The notes: generated by a model not told the origin, from the letters alone. DNA of 64,000 bases from Spiroplasma_E sp902809815 (GCF_964030925.1 NZ_OZ034992.1:930001-994000), one strand, 5' to 3'; numbered from the stretch's first letter, positions 1-11,479 are shown. Numbers and translations: made by a program.

Positions 1-619
1 TATTTTTGTGTTATTTTACTATAATCTACAGTTGGACTTCCTATAACTAATCCAGTATCTGGGTCTTTATATTTAAAATTACTACTCATATCTACATTAT
101 AATTACCAGTTAAATTATTTATATTTCATTCACTATCTCAAAAGAATTTTGCTTCACCAATTGATGTACCATTACTTAATCTTGCTTTATCTTTATCAAA
201 TGATAACATACCTTTAAAATCTTTTGTTACAAATAAATTATCTTGAAAATTTAATGAAGTTTTTAATCATTCTGTAAAATTTTTAAAATTAGTAAATCCA
301 GTTGGTTTTGCGTCCATTATATTATAAAATGTTGTTTCTGGATGACTACTTGTAGTTATTTTATCATTTATTCCAGCAATTAAACCACCATTATTTTTAA
401 CTTCAGTTGTAGATTTTTCATTATTACCAACAATAAATAATCTTCTTGAAGCAAATACTTTACTTTCAAATATTTCTTCTTTTTCTTGTTGTATTGGTTC
501 TTGACCTTGAATTATTGGTCTTCCATAATAATAATAACTTGTTAATAATTCTAATCCATAACTTTGTCTATGACTATATCCTACTCCTATATCACGCATT
601 AAAGTACGATTTAAAGTTA

Positions 620-1777
620 GGACATATTCCGTAATTAAATTTAATTAATTGTCAATAAAATTGTTTTAAAACTATTTAGTGTTATTGAATATAGAAATAA
701 ATATTTTTTGAAAAAATAGTTTAAAAAATGAGTTTACATTTTAAACAAAAAATTGTTAATAATATTTTTATATTAACTCGATAAAAATTTAAATTTTAAA
801 AAAATATTTTTAATATTTTTTTTATTTTAATGGTTTTATTTTATTAAAAATTTCACAAAGTAAGTTAAATCTTAAGTACATAAGTCTAAATTTAGATTTT
901 CTACATTTATTTACTAAAATTTTGAATCTTTTCAATCAAGCAAAGACATGTTCAACTTTAATTCTAATTTTAGATACAATCTTATTGTATTTTCTTTCTT
1001 GTTTAGTTAATTTTTTATTTTTAGTTCTTTTAATTGGTATTATTGTATTTTTATAAATATTTTGTATACCTTGATATCCTAAATCACCAATAATTATTGT
1101 TTTTTCTGAAAATTCAAGATTTGAATTTTTTAATATTTGAAAATCATGCACTTTACCATTATCAGCAAAAATATCAACAATTTTTTTATTAAAAAAATCA
1201 TATACAATTTGAAATTTTATAGAATACATTCAACTTTTACCAGAAAAATATTCTAACTGTAGTTTTTTTTAGTTGGTCTTTCAATTTCAATCTCAGTTGA
1301 ATCAATTAAATAAAATTGAAATTCATTTGAATTTTCTTGTTTTTTATCAATTTTTAATTTATATCTTTCTTTTAAAAATTGGTAATCTTTGTGGTTACTA
1401 AGTTTATTTTCTACTCAAGTAATATTTCGAAAACAACTTGATGGGCTCATTTTAGATTTAATACTCATTTGAAAAAAAGTATAATATTCTTTTCAGTATA
1501 ATAAAGTCATCATTAATCTTTCTTCTACTGAAAGTTTATTTTTTCGACCTTTATTTTTTTCTAATTTTTCTATTTCAATTAATTTTTCTAACATTTCATT
1601 AAAATGAAAACGTTTTATACCAAAATATCTGTAAAATTCTTCATTTTTTAATTTTTTTAAATTTTCAAAAATCATTTTTATCAACACTTTTCTAAATTTA
1701 TTGTTAATAACAAAATTATAAAATAAATTTTAAAATTATTAATTGACTTTTAAAAAATTTAATTACGGAATATGTCT
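620..1777 (-). mobile_element. IS5-family insertion sequence, copy 1
   Basis: A 1,158-bp element with terminal inverted repeats beginning AGACATATTCCGTAATTAAA and ending GGAATATGTCC in element orientation. It is flanked by a 3-bp direct repeat TTA (617-619 and 1778-1780). It interrupts the prophage A structural gene in an otherwise continuous frame. Sequence appears intact compared with the copies at 4464 and 9725. Confidence 0.93.
822..1687 (-). CDS. IS5-family DDE transposase (two frames)
   Basis: Transposase of IS copy 1. OrfA starts at GTG 1687 or ATG 1675 and holds an N-terminal HTH-like region and the first catalytic Asp (LIDSTE). OrfB, one base back, holds the second Asp (IIGDLGYQG) and the Glu (KVEHVFAW). 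The frames meet at eight A (1263-1270 on this strand as T), read ACT AAA AAA AAC, a classic A-AAA-AAC slippery heptamer for a -1 shift. The OrfA stop lies 6 nt downstream. Fused product is roughly 285 aa, normal for the IS5/ISL2-IS1031 type. TGA is read as Trp. Confidence 0.88.
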
Positions 1778-2444
1778 TTACTTTTCCTTGTTGAATAGTA
1801 GGGAAAGCATAACCACTACCCGGGGGCTTGCATATTGTACAAAATCAAGTGTATTTTGACCACTTGCAACTACTCTATCATTTAAACTACTAAAAGTTAA
1901 TACTTGCATACTAAATGCACCATTATAAGGACTATAATAATTTGTTACATTTGAAATATATAATAATTGTCTATCTTGATTTTTACCACTATTACCACCA
2001 ATATTTTCATTTTCATCATTAAATACAACAAAAAATTGTAAATAATCATCAATTGTAATATGTTCTTCAAACATTACTAAAGTATATTGTCTTTTTGTTT
2101 GTACTGTTTTAAATATTTGATTATTTGGTAAATTACTAAAATCAACACCACTTGTATCATCAATTAAATAAGCATTTCAATAATCTCCAATTTTATATTG
2201 TTTTGTATAAAATTCATCTTGACCATTAACTTTATGTGTTTCTTCATTAATTTTACCTTTATTTTTTTGATATATTTTTGTACTATTTTTTCAAATACAT
2301 ACAACTGGAGTAGTACCAGTTAATATTAATTCATATTGACCAAAATCACTAATTTTACTATTAATTGGTTTATAACCAGTTTCAGTTAAAGGAATTGCTC
2401 CATTATTAATAACAAATGGAAATATTTTTCAATAACTACATCTT

Positions 2445-3806
2445 TTAATTAGCAATTGTTGTCTTTTTAATTGAAGATGTAGATGTTTCATTAATTGAAT
2501 TTGTTGATGTATCATTTTGATTATCTCCTAATAATTTTATTTCTTCTTTATCTTCTTCTATTATTTCTTTATAATGTTTTTTTGCTTGTTGTTTTGTTAC
2601 TTCATCTAATTCAGCAATAGCTTGTGTATATGACATTGTTCTATCTGCTAATCTTTGACTAATCATTTCTTGTTTTAATAATTGGTCAGTCATAGCAATA
2701 GGTAAAAATATAAAACTATAAGGTCTATCACCAATACCATCTCATAATTTTTCATGAATTAATAACATATCAAAAAATCTATAAAAATAATATGAATAAT
2801 GACTTATTTTAGTTTCTGTAGTTTCCATATCATTTTTATTATTAAATAATGATTTAGTTTTATTTTCATAATTTACACCAGAAAATTCATTATAATCATA
2901 ACCTGCACCATTTCATATATCTTTACCTAAATCATCTTTATCTAAAATATAATTACTTGCTTTAAAATTACCTTGTATAACTTCCATACCACCAGCACCA
3001 GATTTATTATAGCCAGCAGTACCAACATTAACTACAATATTTTTTTTAGGATTATCAATAATTTTTCCATGTTCAATCATATTTTTAACAGTTTCATTAT
3101 CAAATGCACCAAATAAAGTTGTAACATTTAAATCTCTATCAACATTTCTTTGAGTATAAGATTTATGATAATATTCAATTAAATTTCAAACTGGATAAGT
3201 ATCTGGATATGCATTTAAAGTTGTTGAATTACCATAAAAATTAACCATTGGTAAATTTGTTATTTCTAATATTGGTAAATAATTTCAAGGATTTTTAATT
3301 TCATAACTATATTTTGGTATTAAATTAGGTTTTAATTTTGTATGTGCTGTTCCTAAAATAATTTCTTTTTCATTTTTATTATCATTTTTATAAGTTTCAA
3401 ATCTTATTTTTCCATTTTCAGCAATTACTCAAGTTAAAGTTGCACTATCTGCTTGTTCATTTATAAAAAAGAATTCTGCACATTGTTCTTCTTCATTATA
3501 TTTAGCAACTCTACCAGAAAATGAATTAGGTAATACTTTTAAACTTGTACTATTATCTTTATAAATAATAGGCATTATATATACTTTTCCAAGTAAACTT
3601 TCTTGAATTCCAAATTTATATAATTTTTCAAATCATTTATCACTAATAATTTTATTAGTAAAATATTTTAAAATTTCATCTTTTTCACTATCAAATAATA
3701 AACCTTTACCTAATCATAATTTAGTTGATTTTTGAGCAATTCTCATAGGAATATCACTATATCATTCTCTTCTATTACAAGAAAGATATTCTAATGGATT
3801 ATTCAT
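2445..3806 (-). CDS. Prophage A portal protein
   Basis: 453 aa, start ATG 3806 after GGAGT, 11 nt after the terminase stop. Position directly after the large terminase, size, and SPP1 gp6-like composition (polar C-terminus with EIIEEDKEEI and Ser/Thr-rich tail) support a portal, the dodecameric ring through which DNA enters the capsid. Contains several TGA Trp codons. The next gene begins inside its last 47 nt. Intact. The assignment is from synteny and overall character, not from a diagnostic motif. Confidence 0.75.
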
Positions 3807-4463
3807 TTTTATAACTCCTAAAATTTATTTTTATTAATTAATAATTCATTATTAATATTATTAATTAATCATTTCATTTTATGCATTGAAGCATACATTC
3901 TTGCGTCTCAACAATTATCATATAAATCAAGCATTTGTGGTTCATTATTTGAATTTTCTAATTTAGATTTTGCTAATCATTGCATTTTTGATAATTCTTC
4001 ATGTGTATTAGGACATCTTTTTCAATTAATACTTAATATACCTTTAATCATACAAATAGTATCTCAATCAATTCTATCTCTTAAATACATTGTAGTTTTA
4101 TCTACTGGAGTAAAATGTAATCAATTAATTCGTCTTTTTTCTACTTCTTTTTTAAAAATATCAATAACTGCTAATCCACCACTACCATAATCAACATAAC
4201 AAGTAAAACCAAATTTCATTGCTTGAAATTTAATACTTTCATCTAAATAATAATCAATAATATTATTTGCTAATTCATATGTATTTTTAAATTGCATTAT
4301 TGCATTACTATGATAAAATTCACTTTCTTGATGTATTCTTCTAGTTTTTTCATTTTCACCAATAAAACATAAAACAGCAACAGTAGGATGTGCTTGTGAA
4401 CTTGTAGCGCCACTTAGCCCTTTTTACTAGACCATTAATTTAAAAAACCTGAATGTATTCTAA

Positions 4464-5621
4464 AGACATATTCCGTAATTAAATTTTTTAAAAGTCAATT
4501 GATAATTTTAAAATTTATTTTATAATTTTGTTATTAACAATAAATTTAGAAAAGTGTTGATAAAAATGATTTTTGAAAATTTAAAAAAATTAAAAAATGA
4601 AGAATTTTACAGATATTTTGGTATAAAACGTTTTCATTTTAATGAAATGTTAGAAAAATTAATTGAAATAGAAAAATTAGAAAAAAATAAAGGTCGAAAA
4701 AATAAACTTTCAGTAGAAGAAAGATTAATGATGACTTTATTATACTGAAAAGAATATTATACTTTTTTTCAAATGAGTATTAAATCTAAAATGAGCCCAT
4801 CAAGTTGTTTTCGAAATATTACTTGAGTAGAAAATAAACTTAGTAACCACAAAGATTACCAATTTTTAAAAGAAAGATATAAATTAAAAATTGATAAAAA
4901 ACAAGAAAATTCAAATGAATTTCAATTTTATTTAATTGATTCAACTGAGATTGAAATTGAAAGACCAACTAAAAAAAACTACAGTTAGAATATTTTTCTG
5001 GTAAAAGTTGAATGTATTCTATAAAATTTCAAATTGTATATGATTTTTTTAATAAAAAAATTGTTGATATTTTTGCTGATAATGGTAAAGTGCATGATTT
5101 TCAAATATTAAAAAATTCAAATCTTGAATTTTCAGAAAAAACAATAATTATTGGTGATTTAGGATATCAAGGTATACAAAATATTTATAAAAATACAATA
5201 ATACCAATTAAAAGAACTAAAAATAAAAAATTAACTAAACAAGAAAGAAAATACAATAAGATTGTATCTAAAATTAGAATTAAAGTTGAACATGTCTTTG
5301 CTTGATTGAAAAGATTCAAAATTTTAGTAAATAAATGTAGAAAATCTAAATTTAGACTTATGTACTTAAGATTTAACTTACTTTGTGAAATTTTTAATAA
5401 AATAAAACCATTAAAATAAAAAAAATATTAAAAATATTTTTTTAAAATTTAAATTTTTATCGAGTTAATATAAAAATATTATTAACAATTTTTTGTTTAA
5501 AATGTAAACTCATTTTTTAAACTATTTTTTCAAAAAATATTTATTTCTATATTCAATAACACTAAATAGTTTTAAAACAATTTTATTGACAATTAATTAA
5601 ATTTAATTACGGAATATGTCC
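4464..5621 (+). mobile_element. IS5-family insertion sequence, copy 2
   Basis: Intact 1,158-bp copy with 3-bp target duplication TAA (4461-4463, 5622-5624). The empty site is visible in the IS3 copies at 34322 and 61637 (TTCTAAAAACAATTG), which proves both the element boundaries and the 3-bp duplication. Confidence 0.95.
4554..5419 (+). CDS. IS5-family DDE transposase (two frames)
   Basis: Same product as the copy at 822-1687: OrfA from GTG 4554 or ATG 4566 to TAG just after 4980, OrfB to 5419, joined by the A-AAA-AAC slippery site near 4978. DDE residues are in LIDSTE, IIGDLGYQG and KVEHVFAW. No mutation seen against the other intact copies. Confidence 0.88.
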
Positions 5622-5678
5622 TAAAAACAATTGTGTTATATAATTAACACTAATTTTAACCTGAAAGGATTTTTATTA

Positions 5679-6656
5679 ATGGATAAAATTAAACAAATAG
5701 CATTAGTAATTAACAAATTAAATATCAAAGAAAAAATTAAAATTATTGATGATTGTAAAAATCAATATTCAATTAGAAACCTATGTCAATATCTTCAATT
5801 AAACAGATCAACATATTACTTTTTAAAAAATAAACAAAAACCTATTAAAAAAGAAGAAAATCATATTATTAAATGCAATCATAAATATCAAAAAATATGC
5901 CAACTTTTAATCGAATTTCATTCTACAAGAAAAGGCAGAATTTATGGATATTTAAGAATTTTTTCAGCTTTTAAAGAGTGATTAAAACAAGAAAAAAATA
6001 TCATTTTAAATATAGAATTATCAATAAAACAAATGCGAAAAATTATGAAAGAACACAATATTCAAGGATTAAAACAAACTAAAAATAACTATCCTAAAAA
6101 CAAAAAAAATCCAAATAAGTGAATACCTACAATGGATAAAGTAAACAAAGATTATAAAAGTACAACCTCTTCAAATCAAATTTGATCAATGGACACTAAA
6201 CAAATAAATACTAAAGAAGGATGATTATATCTTTTTGTAATTATTGATTTTTATTCAAATAATGTTGTTAGTTATAATATTGCTCCTAATAAATCATATC
6301 AGGATTTAATTCTTCCTGCTCTTGAAAAAATCAACAAACAATTTTCTTGAAATCAAGTAAAAAATGTTATTTTACATTCAGATAACGCCAACGAATTTTA
6401 TTGTCAGGATATCACAAAATGAGCAGAGGATAAACAAATAATTTTAAGCAAAAAACAACCTTATGATATTGGTGGTAATGTATTATCTGAAAACTGATTT
6501 TCTCATTTATCTCAAGAATGACTACCTAAAGGATCAAATCAATATTTATCCATCAATGAAGCTATAAATGATGTAAATCAATATGTTATGTTTTATAATT
6601 ATGAAAGAATACATTCTAAATTTCTAAAACCACCAATTTTACAAATTAAAATTTAG
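5679..6656 (+). CDS. IS3-family transposase (OrfB type)
   Basis: 325 aa. An N-terminal helical region with an HTH_21-like segment (residues ~40-100) precedes an rve integrase core. DDE residues: D in WSMDTKQ, D in LHSDNANEF, E in LSENWFSHL, with exactly 35 residues between the last two, the IS3/retroviral D(35)E spacing. ATG 5679 is chosen over an upstream ATG because CTGAAAGGA lies 8-10 nt before it. The frame needs TGA as Trp. Single-ORF organisation; no separate OrfA is seen within the element. Confidence 0.9.
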
Positions 6657-7413
6657 AATTTTATATCAAAAATGGTCCAGTAATTAAGGGCCAACCACCA
6701 AATCATTAATTTTATCTTGTTTTAAATTATGTTCATTTAATTTTCAATTTGAATAATGAAATAATTTAAACATTTGATTTTCTTCTATTGATTTAATTTG
6801 TTCATTATTTTCTTTCATTAAATCTAAATTAAAAGGTACACGTTTATTCATATATTCAATAAAATATTGATAAATATTATCTGGATTACAACTTCTTATT
6901 TTAATAGTTTTTTTAGCATTACCTAATGTAAAAGTAATTGCTTGAAATTCTGCTTGACTAAATTCATTTGCTTCTTCACATCATTCAATTGCTAAATCAA
7001 AACCTTTTATTTCACTTCTAGAAAGCCCTTTAAGTGGTATTCTATCATTACTATTACTATATACACCCATAACTCTAATAAATGATTTACTACCTTTAAA
7101 ACGAAAATCTGCTTGTTTATTTGGATATTTTAAAGTAAAATCTTTATAATCAAAACCAATATTAATTAATGCTTCATCAATTTCTTTTGTTAATTCATTA
7201 ATATCTTTATTTAATTTTCTAAAACAATATATAGCAATTGATTTATTAACTTTAATTGAAATAGCAATTAATATTGCTAATTCTTCTGCAATACTATATG
7301 TTTTACTTGAATAACGACTTCCACTTAAATTATATTCACTATGAGTAAAATCACTTTTATTTAATAATCAATAACTAATTTCATGTAAATAAGTAAATTC
7401 TTTATTCATAATA

Positions 7414-9237
7414 TTATTCCTGTAATTCTTCTAATTTATATAAACAATTGTCAATTTTTTCATTATTATAGTTTAAAACCGCTATTAAATTATTGCTTAT
7501 ACATAATTTTAAGTCAGCATTTTTTTCTTGATAAAAAGTTTGTAAAACTGAAAAAGGAGTTTTTTCTTTTAAAATATAAAAATTTAAAAATTGAATAACT
7601 GAATTATTAATATCATGAGGAAGTCAAGTAAATGATAGTCTATACTCTTTATTAGGTTTAAAATCATAAGTAATAAATTGATTTTTACCGGAAATAATTC
7701 CTACTTCTTTTCATTGTGGAATATTTGGACTTGGTGTTGGAGTATTTGGTAATTCAATATTAATCTCATTATTTTTTAATTCATTTATTTTTAAAGTATG
7801 ACTTGTAATTTTTATAGGTTGAATAATATCTACTTTAACTGTATTTTTTAATTCTTCTAATGAAAAAATATTTGCATATTTTTCATTTCCACCTTCTAAA
7901 ATTAATTGTCATTTATTAATATCTAATAATTGTAAATATAAAATACCTTCTTCATTATTAATTAAACCTTTTGTAAGAAATATTTTAATTCCATGATTTC
8001 CACCTAAATAATTACCTGTTTTAAATTCTACTGTTATTCTTGTATTTACTTGATGAAATGGTGGAGATTCCCATGTAATAATTACTCTATAAAGAGTATT
8101 AAAAGCAAGATTAAAATCACCATATTTACGATTATTTATACTTTTACCTATTACTTTTCAATTTTCTTTAACTTGTTTTTTATTTATTTCATTAATAGCA
8201 CCAACAATATTTTTATTATTAGTTTCTAATCTTCCATAAGTATTATTAAGCAATAATGAGATAGCAAGAGAACTATTTGAACTATCATTTATTCATAATT
8301 GGTCTCTATCATCTTTATATGTAAAATATCCTTTCATAAAAACAGATTTTTTATAATAATTAGTTAAATCTGGTATTTTATTATCAACATATTCTTTGTT
8401 AGTTGCATCAGTTTCAAAAGTAGGTGTTCCAACATCAATAATTCTTTTATTATTAGCAATAATACCTTTATCATCTTTTAATTTAACAAAATTAATATTA
8501 TCTTTATCAACTTCTCATAATGAATTACCACTATTTCCACTAATAACTTTCTTTTCTTGACCTTCTTTACCATCAACTAATTTCATAGTATCATTACTAA
8601 AATATTTAGTAAATAATTCAATTGTTGTTAAATTATCAAATGATTTAATACCAGTAGTATCAATTCATAATTGAGTTCCAATTAAATGTTTAGGATTTTT
8701 AGGATATATTTTTACTCTTGTATCATTTGTTTTTAAATTTATTAATTCTAAATATCTTGTAAAAGGACTATCTTCACCATAATTACTATAAAAATTACTA
8801 AAAAAATCATTCCTTTTAGGTAAAACATCTAAATTAAAACCAGTAATATTTGGATATTCTTTAATTTTTCTTAAACAATTAAATACTTCTGGAACAATAT
8901 AATAAGGTTCATTAGGATTATTTTCACTATAAGTCATACCACCTTGACTAATACTTGATTGACCACGAATATAATTACTATCTTTTGTTAATAAAAATCT
9001 AACATAATATGCAGTTGCAGTTTGTATTTCATCAGTAAATTCTGTTAATGTAGTTTCTGGTCATTTTTTTGAAATAGAATGTCCACTTAAATAATCAATA
9101 TTATTATTTGCAACTGAAATAGCAAATCAAATTTCATTATCTGGTGTTGTAGTATCATCAAATTCTAATTTATTAAAACCTTTTTAATTTTTAAATTCTT
9201 CAATTGTTATAAACATTAATGGTTCTTTAATAGCCAT
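7414..9237 (-). pseudogene. Prophage A tail fibre, with internal stop
   Basis: 608 codons from ATG 9237 (RBS AAGGAGT) to 7414, with an in-frame TAA at codon 18 (FKN-stop-KGFN). Internal fibre-type motifs include TNKEYVDNKIPDLTNYYKK and NIVGAINEINKK, both typical of phage tail-fibre and receptor-binding proteins. The C-terminus ends KLEELQE, the same as the fibre at 48536-50428, so the two phages share a fibre C-terminal domain. Re-initiation at a downstream Met is possible, so loss of function is not certain. Confidence 0.75.
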
Positions 9238-9262
9238 AATAATTTACTCCTTAATGTAAAAT

Positions 9263-9282
9263 AAAGGGTATTTAAACCCTTT
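9263..9282 (-). terminator. Hairpin between prophage A genes
   Basis: AAAGGG, 8-nt loop, CCCTTT at the end of the 9281-9631 gene, followed on the minus strand by TATTTTA. A weak intrinsic terminator or mRNA-processing hairpin. Confidence 0.35.
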
Positions 9283-9631
9283 AAATTCCAACTTTAGTTG
9301 CTTTTTTCTTATCTTTTTCTGATAATTCTTTACGTTTTGCTCTTTGACTAATAATAGTTTTTTTAAATACTTCTTCTTTTTCATTATCATTATTAAAACT
9401 ATCAAGTAATTTAGCAACTGATGTAGTTTCTAATTGTAATTGAGAATTTATTTGTTTAATATTTTCAATAATAAATTGAATTTCTTTATCTCTTTTTAAT
9501 TCTTTTGAAATTTTATTTTGTTTTGATTTTTTAATAAATTTTGATAAGAAAAGTAAAACAATAGTAACTATAATTCCAGTAGTTATTGCTCCACTTAAAA
9601 CTGCTGTTATTAATTCTTTTGATAAATTCAT
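9281..9631 (-). CDS. Small membrane protein, prophage A
   Basis: 116 aa. One hydrophobic segment at residues ~8-30 (TAVLSGAITTGIIVTIVLLFL) followed by a Lys-rich, charged coiled-coil tail. It sits directly before the tail fibre. The layout resembles phage holins and membrane-anchored virion or superinfection proteins. No endolysin is expected in a wall-less host. Start ATG 9631 follows GGAGGAA. Function not assigned. Confidence 0.6.
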   Translation of the reverse strand: MNLSKELITAVLSGAITTGIIVTIVLLFLSKFIKKSKQNKISKELKRDKEIQFIIENIKQINSQLQLETTSVAKLLDSFNNDNEKEEVFKKTIISQRAKRKELSEKDKKKATKVGI

Positions 9632-9634
9632 TTT

Positions 9635-9724
9635 TTATTCCTCCAATTGTATTTTATTTGAATGTTGTTTACATAATTGACATTCTTTTTTATGTTTTCT
9701 AATTTCTTTATATTGATATATTAA
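9635..9724 (-). pseudogene. C-terminal fragment of small Cys-pair protein
   Basis: The last 29 codons (KECQLCKQH; CxxC) of a prophage A gene whose 5' end is removed by the IS5 copy at 9725. Its stop overlaps the RBS of the 9631 gene. No matching upstream part is visible beyond the IS. Confidence 0.55.
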
Positions 9725-10882
9725 AGACATATTCCGTAATTAAATTTTTTAAAAGTCAATTAATAATTTTAAAATTTATTTTATAATTTTGTTATTAACA
9801 ATAAATTTAGAAAAGTGTTGATAAAAATGATTTTTGAAAATTTAAAAAAATTAAAAAATGAAGAATTTTACAGATATTTTGGTATAAAACGTTTTCATTT
9901 TAATGAAATGTTAGAAAAATTAATTGAAATAGAAAAATTAGAAAAAAATAAAGGTCGAAAAAATAAACTTTCAGTAGAAGAAAGATTAATGATGACTTTA
10001 TTATACTGAAAAGAATATTATACTTTTTTTCAAATGAGTATTAAATCTAAAATGAGCCCATCAAGTTGTTTTCGAAATATTACTTGAGTAGAAAATAAAC
10101 TTAGTAACCACAAAGATTACCAATTTTTAAAAGAAAGATATAAATTAAAAATTGATAAAAAACAAGAAAATTCAAATGAATTTCAATTTTATTTAATTGA
10201 TTCAACTGAGATTGAAATTGAAAGACCAACTAAAAAAAACTACAGTTAGAATATTTTTCTGGTAAAAGTTGAATGTATTCTATAAAATTTCAAATTGTAT
10301 ATGATTTTTTTAATAAAAAAATTGTTGATATTTTTGCTGATAATGGTAAAGTGCATGATTTTCAAATATTAAAAAATTCAAATCTTGAATTTTCAGAAAA
10401 AACAATAATTATTGGTGATTTAGGATATCAAGGTATACAAAATATTTATAAAAATACAATAATACCAATTAAAAGAACTAAAAATAAAAAATTAACTAAA
10501 CAAGAAAGAAAATACAATAAGATTGTATCTAAAATTAGAATTAAAGTTGAACATGTCTTTGCTTGATTGAAAAGATTCAAAATTTTAGTAAATAAATGTA
10601 GAAAATCTAAATTTAGACTTATGTACTTAAGATTTAACTTACTTTGTGAAATTTTTAATAAAATAAAACCATTAAAATAAAAAAAATATTAAAAATATTT
10701 TTTTAAAATTTAAATTTTTATCGAGTTAATATAAAAATATTATTAACAATTTTTTGTTTAAAATGTAAACTCATTTTTTAAACTATTTTTTCAAAAAATA
10801 TTTATTTCTATATTCAATAACACTAAATAGTTTTAAAACAATTTTATTGACAATTAATTAAATTTAATTACGGAATATGTCC
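9725..10882 (+). mobile_element. IS5-family insertion sequence, copy 3
   Basis: Intact 1,158-bp copy. Flanking triplets differ (TAA left, TAT right), so no target duplication is present, and it joins a prophage A gene fragment to an unrelated secreted-protein fragment. This is the signature of recombination between IS copies. Confidence 0.92.
9815..10680 (+). CDS. IS5-family DDE transposase (two frames)
   Basis: OrfA from GTG 9815 (or ATG 9827), OrfB to 10680, linked by the A8 slippery site. Identical in outline to the copy at 4554-5419; no inactivating change seen. Confidence 0.88.
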
Positions 10883-11128
10883 TATCATTTGTTTGAACTC
10901 TGTTTGTTCTGTTAAACATTTATAAACAGTATTATTAGCAAGTGCATAAATATTTCTATTTCTATCAGTTGTTAAAGACTTAATTTCATTTATTTTTCAA
11001 TTATTATTTTCATTTTTAATCCTTGTTTTAATTTTATTATTTGTGTTATTGATAAATAAGGTATTTAAACTGTTTGTACTTGCTGTTGCTAAAATTGTTG
11101 TTGCAATTAGTGTTGATATCTTTTTCAT
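10883..11128 (-). pseudogene. Secreted repeat protein, N-terminal fragment
   Basis: ATG 11128 after AGGAGT. N-terminal signal peptide (MKKISTLIATTILATASTNS), then a repeat reading IKSLTTDRNRNIYALANN, like those of the propeller-type protein at 24280-26438 (ITSDQKGNVYAANDEG). The frame is cut after about 82 codons by the IS5 end at 10882, and the rest of the gene is not in the adjacent DNA. Such repeats suggest a secreted beta-propeller-like surface protein. Confidence 0.65.
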
Positions 11129-11272
11129 ATTTTAAAAACTCCTTTTTATTTTTTCCCAATAACTTCTTATTTTTAAGAAGTGAATATATTTTATTTTTTT
11201 TCAAATAAATTTCAAATAAAAATAGAGCAAAATTTAATTTAAACTAAAAATCGTAAAAAATTATATTTTATA

Positions 11273-11300
11273 TTTAAAAAAATATTTTGAATGTTATAAT
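11273..11300 (+). promoter_or_regulatory. Promoter of the TPP-riboswitch transcript
   Basis: Extended -10 TGTTATAAT (TATAAT 11295-11300) with a weak -35 TTTAAA at 11273-11278 (16-bp spacer). The riboswitch begins about 36 nt downstream. Confidence 0.5.
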
Positions 11301-11335
11301 AGTAGTAAATATGGATTAATTTGCATATATTATAT

Positions 11336-11406
11336 AAAGCAGGGGTGGCATTGCCTGAGAAATACCCTATAACCTGATCTAGTTAGTACTAGCGGAGGGA
11401 GACTTT
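11336..11406 (+). promoter_or_regulatory. TPP riboswitch (THI element)
   Basis: Conserved landmarks in order: AGGGGTG, CTGAGA followed by AATACCC, ACCTGATCT, a variable stem, and AGCGGAGGGA. These are the core segments of the thiamine pyrophosphate aptamer. It precedes a multi-spanning membrane protein, consistent with vitamin B1 uptake control. Confidence 0.93.
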
Positions 11407-11422
11407 ATTTTTTATATTTTAA

Positions 11423-11476
11423 AAAATGATAACTTCTTTTTTGTTATGTAAGATAAATTAAAGGAGTTATCATTTT
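11423..11476 (+). promoter_or_regulatory. RBS-sequestering hairpin after TPP aptamer
   Basis: Arm 11423-11439 (AAAATGATAACTTCTTT) pairs with 11460-11476 (AAAGGAGTTATCATTTT): 17 pairs, with one G-U, across a 20-nt loop. The right arm contains the GGAG Shine-Dalgarno of the gene at 11480. No T-run follows, so translational rather than transcriptional control is indicated, presumably closing when TPP binds. Confidence 0.75.
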
Positions 11477-11479
11477 ATT

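Larger units (their letters stand above)
1..2491 (-). pseudogene. Prophage A structural gene, partial and broken
   Basis: Late phage gene read leftward. It starts inside the portal gene (ATG at 2491, 47-nt overlap), as the 40-57 kb element's gene after its portal overlaps by 50 nt. Product unknown; position suggests a virion connector or tail protein. The frame is open to about 1827. There 5 C (minus strand) stand where 3 would keep frame, and the next frame (SGYAFPTIQQGKV) runs on to the IS5 copy at 620-1777. Removing that IS with one TTA repeat joins the frame to codons starting near 619, through MRDIGVGY at 599, and off the window at position 1. So there are two lesions: a 2-nt change and an IS insertion. 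Confidence 0.7.
4410..6699 (+). mobile_element. IS3-family element, copy a (with nested IS5)
   Basis: The element runs from CCACTTAGCCC at the left to GGGCCAACCACC at the right. Inner ends form an imperfect inverted repeat (GCCCTTTTTACTAGACC against GCCCTTAATTACTGGACC). Without the nested IS5 copy (4464-5621) the element is about 1.13 kb. It lies in the prophage A terminase. The same element occurs at 34322 and 61637. Confidence 0.88.
3818..7409 (-). pseudogene. Prophage A large terminase, split by IS3
   Basis: DNA-packaging motor. The N-terminal part (7409-6696, about 238 codons) has a Walker A-like GSRYSSKTYS near residue 30 and a Walker B-like IEWCEEANEF. The C-terminal part (4411-3818) has nuclease-type acidic motifs VDYGSGG and DLYDNCWDARMY. 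Together about 436 aa, the usual PBSX/SPP1 large-subunit length. The IS3-family element 4410-6699, which carries an IS5 copy, separates the halves. Start ATG 7409 follows the tail-fibre gene by 4 nt. The halves join in frame only if both CCAC copies at the junction are kept, so the exact target duplication is unclear. Confidence 0.82.

Noticed and set aside
446..634. Plus-strand hydrophobic ORF
   Set aside because: It is the antisense shadow of the prophage A structural gene; repeated Leu/Ile comes from reversed Asn/Lys codons and there is no RBS.
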